58,796 nt of DNA, taken from NCBI GenBank assembly GCA_022652485.1, contig JALCRK010000020.1:1-58796 (forward strand). The letters run 5' to 3'. The notes under the pieces were generated by a model. That model was not told where the DNA came from and did no database searches. It worked only from the letters and a program-made list of their open reading frames with translations. Source of the DNA: Sphingobium sp. (GTDB lineage Bacteria > Pseudomonadota > Alphaproteobacteria > Sphingomonadales > Sphingomonadaceae). Of this stretch, positions 52,313-58,796 are shown piece by piece (positions within the stretch are counted from its first letter, which is position 1; every line of letters begins with the position of its first letter). The translations under genes were made by a program, and so were the position numbers.

Positions 52313-54205
52313 CTACGGGGCCGGTGTCATCTCGCGGCCCAGATCTTCGAGCGCTTCGCTCGCCTTCATCCACTCCTCCTCCGCCAGCGCGATACGCGCA
52401 TCGATGTCCGCGCGACGCTTCATCAATTCGGTCATGGTGAGACCGGACAACGCGGCATCCCCGGAAGACGGATCGAACATGGCCCGATCGATCGCTGTTA
52501 TCAGATCGGTCAGCCGGTTGACTTCGCTTTCGGCTTTCTTTGCCCTGTTGCCGAGATCCTTTTCCTTCTGGCGCGTCTCGGCAGCCGAACGACGGTCCGC
52601 CTTGCGGTCCGATTTGGCAGATTTTCCGGATCCACCTGCGGCGCCGCCACGCCCCAGCACGAAATCGGTATAATCCTCCAGCGACCCGTCATAGGGCTGC
52701 GCCCGCCCGCCATCGACGAGCACCAGTCGGTCTGCCACCAGCTCGATCATGTGGCGATCATGGCTGACGATCACCACCGCACCGGAATAGCTGTTCAGCG
52801 CCTGCACCAGAGCCTCGCGCGAATCGACGTCGAGGTGGTTGGTGGGTTCGTCGAGGATCAGCAGATGCGGGGCATTGCGGGTGATGAGCGCGAGCGCGAG
52901 CCGCGCCCGCTCGCCACCGGAAAGCGAGCCAACCTTCTGCGTCGCCCGCTCGCCGGAAAAGCCGAAGCGCCCCAGCTGCGCCCGCACGGCACCCGGCGTC
53001 GCGCCCTTCATCTGGCGGGTCATATGTTCGAGCGGCGTGTCGCCGGCATCGAGTTCTTCCACCTGATATTGGGTGAAATAGCCGACACTCATCTTGCCCG
53101 TGGCATTCATCTCCCCGGCCATCGGCGCGAGCTGCGCGGCGAGCAGGCGCGCGAGCGTGGTCTTGCCATTGCCGTTCTTGCCCAGCAGCGCGATCCGGTC
53201 ATCGGGGTCGATGCGCAGGTTCAGGCGCTCCAAGATCGGCACTTCGTCATAGCCTACCGCCGCCATGTCGAGGGTGATGAGCGGCGGGCGCAACGGTGGC
53301 GGATCGGGAAAAACGAAGGAAAGCGACGGATCCTCCAGCGCCGCGGCGATCGGCTGCATCTTCGCCAGCGCCTTGGCGCGCGATTGCGCCTGCTTGGCGG
53401 TGCTGGCGCGGGCGCTATTGCGCGCAACATAGTCCTGCAGCTTGGCGCGCTCCGCATCCTGCTTTTCCTTGGCCGCCGCCATCTGGGCGAGGCGCTCGGC
53501 GCGCTGGCGCTCGAACGAGTCATATCCGCCCGGATAAAGCGTCACCTTGCCGCCTTCGAGGTGAAGGATATGATCGACCACGTTGTTGAGCAGATCACGC
53601 TCGTGGCTGATGACGAGGATGGTGGCGCGATAGTCCTTGAGGAAATTTTCGAGCCACAAAGTCGCTTCGAGATCGAGATGGTTCGATGGCTCGTCGAGCA
53701 ACAGCAGATCTGGAGCGGAGAACAACAGCGCTCCCAGCGCCACGCGCATTTTCCATCCGCCCGAATAGCTGTCCAGCGGCCGGTTCTGCATCTCCTCGTC
53801 GAAGCCCAGACCCAGCAGGATACGACCGGCGCGCGCGGGGGCACTGTAGGCATCGATAGCGATCAGCCGATCATGCACATCGCCAAGGCGGTCCGGATCC
53901 TCGCAGGTCTCGCTCTCGGCCAGCAATGCGGCGCGTTCGGTGTCGGCGGCGAGCACGGTCTCGAACGGGGTCGCGCTGCCGCTGGGCGCTTCCTGCGCGA
54001 TATAGCCGAGCCGTGTACCGCGCGGCATCTCTACGCTGCCACCATCCGGTTCGATCTGCCCGATGATCGCCTTCATCAGCGTGGACTTGCCCGCGCCATT
54101 GCGCCCGATGAGGCCGATGCGCGACCGTGGCGGCAGCGCCGCGCCCGCCTTGTCGAGAATGACTCGCCCGCCGAGGCGCACAGTGATGTCGTTGATGGTC
54201 AGCAT
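52313..54205 (-). CDS. ABC-F family ATP-binding protein (Uup/YheS type)
   Basis: A 630-aa soluble protein with two ABC cassettes and no membrane segments. The first has GRNGAGKST, YSGGWKMR and LLLDEPSNHLD; the second GKNGNGKTT, LSGGERARL and LILDEPTNHLD. A coiled-coil linker (LAQMAAAKEKQDAERAKLQD) joins them and a charged helix closes the protein. ABC-F proteins act on ribosomes in translation or antibiotic resistance; no resistance context is visible. It is convergent with the MocR gene, with 112 bp between them and no clear terminator. Confidence 0.93.
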   Translation of the reverse strand: MLTINDITVRLGGRVILDKAGAALPPRSRIGLIGRNGAGKSTLMKAIIGQIEPDGGSVEMPRGTRLGYIAQEAPSGSATPFETVLAADTERAALLAESETCEDPDRLGDVHDRLIAIDAYSAPARAGRILLGLGFDEEMQNRPLDSYSGGWKMRVALGALLFSAPDLLLLDEPSNHLDLEATLWLENFLKDYRATILVISHERDLLNNVVDHILHLEGGKVTLYPGGYDSFERQRAERLAQMAAAKEKQDAERAKLQDYVARNSARASTAKQAQSRAKALAKMQPIAAALEDPSLSFVFPDPPPLRPPLITLDMAAVGYDEVPILERLNLRIDPDDRIALLGKNGNGKTTLARLLAAQLAPMAGEMNATGKMSVGYFTQYQVEELDAGDTPLEHMTRQMKGATPGAVRAQLGRFGFSGERATQKVGSLSGGERARLALALITRNAPHLLILDEPTNHLDVDSREALVQALNSYSGAVVIVSHDRHMIELVADRLVLVDGGRAQPYDGSLEDYTDFVLGRGGAAGGSGKSAKSDRKADRRSAAETRQKEKDLGNRAKKAESEVNRLTDLITAIDRAMFDPSSGDAALSGLTMTELMKRRADIDARIALAEEEWMKASEALEDLGREMTPAP

Positions 54206-54229
54206 CGCGCGCCGTTAGAGTGATTTCGA

Positions 54230-54308
54230 GTGAAATGGAACATTTCACGGCTCGGATATCACGGAAAAATGAAAACCCGACAGTGATTCGATCAAGATCG
54301 AACGCTGT
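54230..54308. repeat. Two palindromes in the ABC-F/recQ spacer
   Basis: GTGAAAT (54230-54236) and ATTTCAC (54242-54248) are perfect 7-bp arms with a 5-bp loop. At 54280-54308 ACAG plus TTCGATC pair with GATCGAA plus CTGT around AA, with small bulges. They resemble dispersed intergenic palindromes but a genome search is needed. No gene is evident in 54206-54350. Confidence 0.4.
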
Positions 54309-54368
54309 CTGCACATCAGATCGAGAAAACGCGTCCTTTTTTCGCTTTCCGTGCCCGTGGCATGGCGT

Positions 54369-54635
54369 ATGAACGCGGGCATGGATTTTCAGGATCTCCT
54401 CGTCCGCTATTTCGGCCAGTCCGAGATCGAGACACTGCCCGCAGCCGCGCTGGAAGCCGGAATGGAGCGGATGCGCGTCGATTTCGGGCTGGAGCGCCAC
54501 GCCGGGCGCCGCTTCGGCCTATGGACGCTGATGTACATGCTGGGCGACGCGCCCGATCTTGATGTGGCTTTCAAGGACGAGGCGGACCGCGAGGCGGCGC
54601 GAAACTTCATGGACATGGTCGACCGGATGGGCTGA
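54369..54635 (+). CDS. Small protein of unknown function
   Basis: An 88-aa protein from ATG 54369 (alternatives GTG 54351 and ATG 54381; none has a clear ribosome site). The sequence MDFQDLLVRYFGQSEIETLP, then VDFGLERHAGRRFGLWTL and FKDEADREAARNFMDMVDRM, has helical, charged character without signal peptide or membrane part. It is convergent with recQ. I do not recognise the family; the steady codon use supports a real gene. Confidence 0.6.
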   Translation: MNAGMDFQDLLVRYFGQSEIETLPAAALEAGMERMRVDFGLERHAGRRFGLWTLMYMLGDAPDLDVAFKDEADREAARNFMDMVDRMG

Positions 54636-54639
54636 CAGC

Positions 54640-56424
54640 TCACCCCTGGTGCAGCGCCTCTTCCTCGAACCGGGCGATCGCGTCCAGAAACGCCTGCCCA
54701 TAGGCCTCGCGCTTGCGTTCGCCGATGCCGGAAATGTGGGAAAGGTCGGCCATCGCGCGGGGTCGCCTTTCCGCCATTTCGCTTAAGGTGCTGTCGTGAA
54801 AGATCACATAGGGCGGCACGCCCGCCTCGATCGCGAGCGCGCGACGACACGCCCGCAACGCCTCGAACAGCGGATCGCCGACCGGGTTTGCGTTGCTGGT
54901 GCGCCGTCCCCGCTTCACCCGCGCAGGCGGCAATACCAGCGCCACAGCCGCCTCGCCGCGCAGATAGGGCCGCGCGGCCGGGCCGAGCATCAGCCCGCCA
55001 TGCTCGTTGGTCTCCAGGGCATCGCGCACCATGAGGGCGCGCGAAACCGGCCTGAGCAATGCCGCCTCCTCGCTCCCGACGATGCCATAAACCGAGAGCT
55101 GGTCGTGGCGGCGCTGGACGATCCTGTCGTTGGCCTGGCCGGTCAGCACCGCCTCTATATGCGTGAGGCCGAAGCTTTGCCCGGTGCGATACACGGCGGA
55201 GAGCAGCTTTTGCGCGGTTGTGGTGGCGTCGATGCTGGCGGGGGGAGCAAGGCAATTGTCGCAATTGCCGCACGTCGCGGGGGGATTTTCACCGAAATGG
55301 CGGAGCAGCACCGCACGCCTGCACCCTCCCGTTTCGACCAGCGCGCCGAGTGCCGAGATGCGCGCGCGCTCGCCTTGCTGCCGGGCCGGTTCGACCTCGG
55401 CGCTGCGCTGACGGGCGCGCACGAAATCCTCCGCGCCCCAGAGCAGGGTCGCCACCGCCGGGCTGCCATCTCGCCCCGCGCGGCCGCTTTCCTGATAATA
55501 GCTCTCGATCGACTTGGGCAGCCCGGCATGAACGACAAAGCGCACGTCGGGCTTGTCGATCCCCATGCCGAACGCCACCGTCGCGACCATCACCATATCC
55601 TCGCTGGCGATGAATGCGGCCTGATTGCCTGCCCGCACTTCGGGTGCCAGCCCCGCATGATAGGGCAGCACCCGTCGCCCCTTTGCACCGAGGCTTGCGG
55701 CCAGCTTCTCGGTGGCGGCGCGGGTCGGGGCATAGATGATGCCCGGCCCGGGGTTGACCGCAAGCACATCGCCGATCTGCCGCGCCAGCCCGTCGCGCGG
55801 CTGCACCACATAACGGATATTGGGCCGGTCGAAACCGGAAATGATGAGGCCATCTTCCGGGATGCCGAGCTGCGCCAATATGTCCTGCCGCGTGTGCGCA
55901 TCGGCGGTGGCGGTCAGGGCGAGGCGCGGCACTTGCGGAAAACGGTCGAGCAGCGGCCGCAACAGACGATAGTCCGGGCGGAAATCATGCCCCCATTCGG
56001 AAACGCAATGCGCCTCGTCGATAGCGAACAGGCAGATGCGCGAGCGCTCCAGCAGCGCGCGAAAGCCTTCGCCGCTGGCCCGCTCGGGCGCGACGTACAG
56101 CAGATCGAGGTCGCCCGCGAGCAGCCGGTCCTGCGTTTCCCGCCAGTCCTCGTCGACCGAAGTCAGGCTCGCCGCGCGAATGCCGAGCGCGCGCGCCGAA
56201 CGCAGCTGATCGTGCATCAGGGCGATCAGGGGCGAGACGACGACGCAACATCCCTCCATCGCAACGGCCGGCAACTGATAACAAAGAGATTTGCCCGCCC
56301 CGGTCGGCATCACCGCAAGTGTGCGTGCGCCCGCAAGCACACGCTCGATCACCTGGCCCTGCACGCCTCGAAACGTCTCGAACCCGAATATGTCGTGGAG
56401 CAATGTGCGGGGGGCAGGACGCAT
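54640..56424 (-). CDS. recQ: ATP-dependent DNA helicase RecQ
   Basis: A 594-aa helicase from ATG 56424 (the frame continues upstream without support). Walker A is MPTGAGKSLCYQLP; the DEAH box is in FAIDEAHCVSEWGHDFRPDY, the RecQ hallmark. VATVAFGMGIDKPDVRFVVH and ESYYQESGRAGRDGSPA are helicase motifs V and VI. The zinc module ends CGNCDNC, and an HRDC-type domain closes the protein. It unwinds DNA in recombination repair in the cytoplasm. The gene lies beside tRNA-Phe and has the codon use of core genes. Confidence 0.94.
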   Translation of the reverse strand: MRPAPRTLLHDIFGFETFRGVQGQVIERVLAGARTLAVMPTGAGKSLCYQLPAVAMEGCCVVVSPLIALMHDQLRSARALGIRAASLTSVDEDWRETQDRLLAGDLDLLYVAPERASGEGFRALLERSRICLFAIDEAHCVSEWGHDFRPDYRLLRPLLDRFPQVPRLALTATADAHTRQDILAQLGIPEDGLIISGFDRPNIRYVVQPRDGLARQIGDVLAVNPGPGIIYAPTRAATEKLAASLGAKGRRVLPYHAGLAPEVRAGNQAAFIASEDMVMVATVAFGMGIDKPDVRFVVHAGLPKSIESYYQESGRAGRDGSPAVATLLWGAEDFVRARQRSAEVEPARQQGERARISALGALVETGGCRRAVLLRHFGENPPATCGNCDNCLAPPASIDATTTAQKLLSAVYRTGQSFGLTHIEAVLTGQANDRIVQRRHDQLSVYGIVGSEEAALLRPVSRALMVRDALETNEHGGLMLGPAARPYLRGEAAVALVLPPARVKRGRRTSNANPVGDPLFEALRACRRALAIEAGVPPYVIFHDSTLSEMAERRPRAMADLSHISGIGERKREAYGQAFLDAIARFEEEALHQG

Positions 56425-56497
56425 GATGGCCGCTATAGGGAGTAGGCTGCACAAACGTAAAGCACCGTCGCGGTCCATTCGGCAATTTCAGGATGAA

Positions 56498-56573
56498 TGG
56501 TGCCCGGGGGCGGGATCGAACCACCGACACTGCGATTTTCAGTCGCATGCTCTACCAACTGAGCTACCCGGGC
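56498..56573 (-). tRNA. tRNA-Phe (anticodon GAA)
   Basis: On the minus strand the 76-nt gene begins GCCCGGGTAGCTCAGTTGG, has the anticodon loop CTGAAAA with GAA, the T-arm GGTTCGATCCC and an encoded CCA end at 56498-56500. The acceptor stem GCCCGGG pairs with CCCGGGC. It lies alone between recQ and yacG. Confidence 0.95.
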
Positions 56574-56690
56574 ATCTCGCGCGACGGACAAGCGGCGCGG
56601 ACAGGAGTGGGCGCTATAAGCATCCCTTGGCGCTGCTGTCCAGCGCAATTTCACAAAAAATGGGGCCGCCAGCCGCGCCCCGGCGCGGGA

Positions 56691-56885
56691 TCAATTATCG
56701 GCCCCGCCCTGATCGCTGCTGGTGCCAAGCTCATCCTCCTCCGACGAGCGGGCGGGAATGCGATAGCCTTCGTCCATCCAGCCGATGAGATCACGATCCC
56801 GGCATCCCCTGCTGCAAAAGGGCCGGAACTCGGGCACGCTGGGCGCCTTGCACAGCGGGCATTTGGGCGCACGATCAGCCAGCAT
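56691..56885 (-). CDS. yacG: DNA gyrase inhibitor YacG-like zinc protein
   Basis: A 64-aa protein from ATG 56885: CPLC, then FCSRGC give the four zinc cysteines of YacG, followed by DRDLIGWMDEGYRIP. The spacing between the pairs is shorter than in E. coli YacG. YacG inhibits DNA gyrase. Its start overlaps the end of the RNase E/G-like gene, the usual alphaproteobacterial order. Confidence 0.85.
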   Translation of the reverse strand: MLADRAPKCPLCKAPSVPEFRPFCSRGCRDRDLIGWMDEGYRIPARSSEEDELGTSSDQGGADN

Positions 56886-57891
56886 GATATTCTCCGGTCC
56901 CGAGGGCGGAATCGGCGTGAAACGCAATGGTTCCGCCGCGCCGCTTCTCGAGCCGCGCGGTCCAGTCCGGCGCGCGGCGGATGCGCTCGATCACTGCGGG
57001 GTTGGCGTTCAGCGTCACCGCACCGCCTCCCGCCGGTCCCGTCCCCTGTGCGCGCTCGGCGAGGCGCAGGAGGGCCAGCGCCGCGCTCAGCACCGGATCG
57101 TCGCGCAGCAGCTCGATCAGCGAGGCACGCTCGCGCTTGCGGATGATCTGGATGAAGCCGAAGCCGTTGACGGCGGTGCGCTCGAAAGGCAGGGGCAGGA
57201 ACTTGTCGATCTGCGCGGCGGCGATGGCGCGCTCGTCCTTGTTGTTCATCGTGGGCAAGTCGATGCCGATATTGCCGGTAAGCCCGAGTGCGCGGATCGC
57301 CTGACCGGCGAGCTTCGCCCCTTTGGGGCCGAGCTGGGCGGGCGGCAGGCTGCCATCGACATCGATCAGCACCATCGCGGGCGTCGGGAAGATGCGAAGG
57401 CTTGCGTCCTCCGCGCCCCAGACGCCGCGCATCGCGCTGTCCAGCAGCTCGGACCAGCCATGCGCCTCGAAGCGGTCCTCCTCATGCGCGGGGCAGGGGA
57501 TAATGGGCAGGCCCGTCTCGCGCAGGCGCTGAAGCAGGCTGGGGCCGGGCTGCGGCTTCGCGCCGGGTTGCGCCGCACGGGCGAGGGCGAGCTTGTCGCG
57601 CCGCTCGCCATCCAGCCCCGCTTCGCCGATCGCGGCGCGGCGAATCTCGACCAGCACCGTGCCGCCCTCGGCAAGTTTGGGCGGGATGGGTTCAAGCAGC
57701 ACCTCCTCGCCGGAGAGCAACCTGACGATGCCCCGCTTCTTCGGGATCAGCAGCTTGACGAGGCGGCCCTGAGCGATCGCGCCAGCGAGGACGCGGTCAC
57801 TCTCGCGCTCGATCTGCGCTTCCAATATGCGCCCCGCGTGCACCAGCACCGCGCGGCATTCGCCGATGCCTTCCTCGTAATACCATTCCAT
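56875..57891 (-). CDS. Ribonuclease E/G-family protein, short alphaproteobacterial form
   Basis: A 338-aa protein lacking the zinc-link CxxC and long tail of RNase E. It has an S1-like start (MEWYYEEGIGECRAVLVHAG, then VKLLIPKKRGIVRLLSGEEV). The catalytic core carries aspartates in MVLIDVDGSLPP and GIDLPTMNNKDERA, which correspond to the two metal aspartates of RNase E. It sits between maf and yacG. It probably processes structured RNAs; the exact target is unknown. Confidence 0.8.
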   Translation of the reverse strand: MEWYYEEGIGECRAVLVHAGRILEAQIERESDRVLAGAIAQGRLVKLLIPKKRGIVRLLSGEEVLLEPIPPKLAEGGTVLVEIRRAAIGEAGLDGERRDKLALARAAQPGAKPQPGPSLLQRLRETGLPIIPCPAHEEDRFEAHGWSELLDSAMRGVWGAEDASLRIFPTPAMVLIDVDGSLPPAQLGPKGAKLAGQAIRALGLTGNIGIDLPTMNNKDERAIAAAQIDKFLPLPFERTAVNGFGFIQIIRKRERASLIELLRDDPVLSAALALLRLAERAQGTGPAGGGAVTLNANPAVIERIRRAPDWTARLEKRRGGTIAFHADSALGTGEYHAG

Positions 57892-58460
57892 CAGAGCGGA
57901 TATCCAGATGCGAGCAACAAGGCCCGTGTTTCATAGAGCGGCAGGCCGACGACGCCGGAATGGCTGCCGGAAAGCGCACGGATCAGCCCCGCGGCGCGGC
58001 CTTGTATCGCATAACCGCCCGCCTTGCCGTGCCACTCGCCGCTCGCCACATAGGCGTCGATCTCGCTGTCGTGCAGGCGCTTGAAGGTGACGATGCTGTC
58101 CGAGATCCTGTGCCGCGCCACGCCATCCGCACCGATCAACGTCACCGCCGACAGCACATGATGCCGCCGCCCGGAGAGCAGCGCGAGGCACTGGCGCGCA
58201 GTGGCCTCATCCTCGGCCTTGGGCAATATCCGGCGCCCGCAGGCGACCACCGTATCCCCGGCGAGGACCAAAGCGCCCGCGTGGCGCGGGGCGACTGCCG
58301 CCGCCTTCTCCGCCGCCATGCGCGCGGCATAGGCGCGGGGCAGCTCGGCCTTGCGAGGTGTCTCGTCGATATGGGCGGGGTCGATCGCATCGATGTTGGC
58401 GCCGATCTGGGCGAGCAGATCGAGGCGGCGCGGTGATGCGGAGGCGAGGATCAGGCGCAC
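57891..58460 (-). CDS. maf: Maf-family nucleoside triphosphate pyrophosphatase
   Basis: A 189-aa protein starting at GTG 58460 with LILASASPRRLDLLAQIG, the Maf signature, then DETPRKAELPRAYAARMAAE and LAGDTVVACG with the conserved aspartate. Maf hydrolyses non-canonical or methylated nucleotides. It lies 13 bp after infA and overlaps the RNase E/G-like gene by one base. Confidence 0.92.
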   Translation of the reverse strand: MRLILASASPRRLDLLAQIGANIDAIDPAHIDETPRKAELPRAYAARMAAEKAAAVAPRHAGALVLAGDTVVACGRRILPKAEDEATARQCLALLSGRRHHVLSAVTLIGADGVARHRISDSIVTFKRLHDSEIDAYVASGEWHGKAGGYAIQGRAAGLIRALSGSHSGVVGLPLYETRALLLASGYPL

Positions 58461-58473
58461 AGCGCGCGCCGGG

Positions 58474-58692
58474 TCACTTGAAGCGGTAGGTAATACGACC
58501 CTTGGTCAGGTCATAGGGCGTCAGCTCGACCAGCACGTCGTCGCCGACCAGCACGCGGATGCGGTTCTTGCGCATCTTGCCTGCGGTGTGGCCCAGTATT
58601 TCATGATCATTTTCGAGACGGACGCGGAACATCGCGTTGGGAAGCAGTTCCACAACCGTGCCGCGCATTTCGAGCAGTTCTTCTTTAGCCAT
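58474..58692 (-). CDS. infA: Translation initiation factor IF-1
   Basis: A 72-aa S1-fold protein from ATG 58692: [59 protein letters not shown] and RITYRFK match IF-1 through its whole length. It binds the ribosomal A site with IF-2 and IF-3. The upstream bases in the longer frame are not supported. First gene of the infA-maf-RNase-yacG block. Confidence 0.96.
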   Translation of the reverse strand: MAKEELLEMRGTVVELLPNAMFRVRLENDHEILGHTAGKMRKNRIRVLVGDDVLVELTPYDLTKGRITYRFK

Positions 58693-58796
58693 AAAGTCCT
58701 TGGATTTGGAGAATTGGCGCCGCCATAGCGGCAAATGTTGGAAAAGGGAAGCTTATCCGCAGCTGCGTCTGGCGCGGACCTCCCGCCCCGCCTCCC

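Noticed and set aside
1..58796. CRISPR arrays
   Set aside because: No regularly spaced direct repeats of suitable length were seen anywhere, and no cas-like genes are present.

Overview
The window looks like chromosome of a sphingomonad-type alphaproteobacterium (Sphingobium, Novosphingobium or Sphingopyxis relatives). The evidence is the high GC content, the two large catabolic TonB-dependent receptors, the many short-chain dehydrogenases, and the alphaproteobacterial right-hand block infA-maf-RNase E/G-yacG-tRNA-Phe. Genus and species cannot be told from the sequence alone.

Layout. (1) 1-440: the 3' end of a group II intron (domains V and VI), then an internally deleted IS3-family transposase with its right inverted repeat. 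(2) 530-12657: a catabolic island. Two minus-strand operons (SDR - TonB receptor - SDR, and glutamine-synthetase-like - SDR - DUF1116), an FCD-type GntR regulator, an HSL-type esterase, a decayed IS5-family copy and a Baeyer-Villiger-type monooxygenase. Four promoters here share an inverted repeat, ATTGGTAT-N7-ATACCAAT or close variants, so one regulator probably controls the whole set. (3) 13265-26280: seven tightly packed plus-strand genes: a glutaminase-STAS-cyclic-nucleotide-binding fusion, a CpdA-like cAMP phosphodiesterase, a two-partner-secretion exoprotein, a CHAT protease with signal peptide, a small exported protein, a CHASE2 adenylate cyclase and a TpsB/FhaC transporter. The operon can make, degrade and sense cAMP and also encodes an export pathway. 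It is the best candidate for an undescribed system. (4) 26447-42260: an aromatic ring-cleavage island. It carries look-alikes of the four HsaABCD steps (flavin monooxygenase, flavin reductase, extradiol dioxygenase, C-C hydrolase), three fumarate-reductase-type flavoproteins, an EtfB/EtfA-like pair, a PEP-mutase/isocitrate-lyase-like lyase, an isochorismatase-like protein without its cysteine, a racemase-fold protein without its cysteines, a TonB receptor and a LysR regulator. (5) 42290-42827: a prepilin-peptidase remnant and an AT-rich gap. (6) 42828-50458: a nit1C-type nitrilase cluster (Sll0783-like protein, nitrilase, radical SAM, GNAT, AIR-synthase-like, MSMEG_0570-like, MSMEG_0569-like) extended by a barrel-like exported protein and an LnmK/Pnap_2097-like protein, with a divergent MocR-type regulator at 50824. 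(7) 52313-58692: core genes: an ABC-F protein, a small conserved-looking ORF, recQ, tRNA-Phe, yacG, an RNase E/G-like gene, maf and infA.

How the genes work together. Regions 2 and 4 each have a receptor for uptake, oxidoreductases for attack and a local regulator, so each probably handles one compound class; the substrates cannot be read from the sequence. Region 3 has no catabolic enzyme other than glutaminase and looks like a signal-controlled secretion operon. Region 6 is a biosynthetic or nitrogen-scavenging cluster.

Limits. No similarity search was run. Family assignments rest on motifs and remembered family features, and substrates of oxidoreductases are inferred from context.
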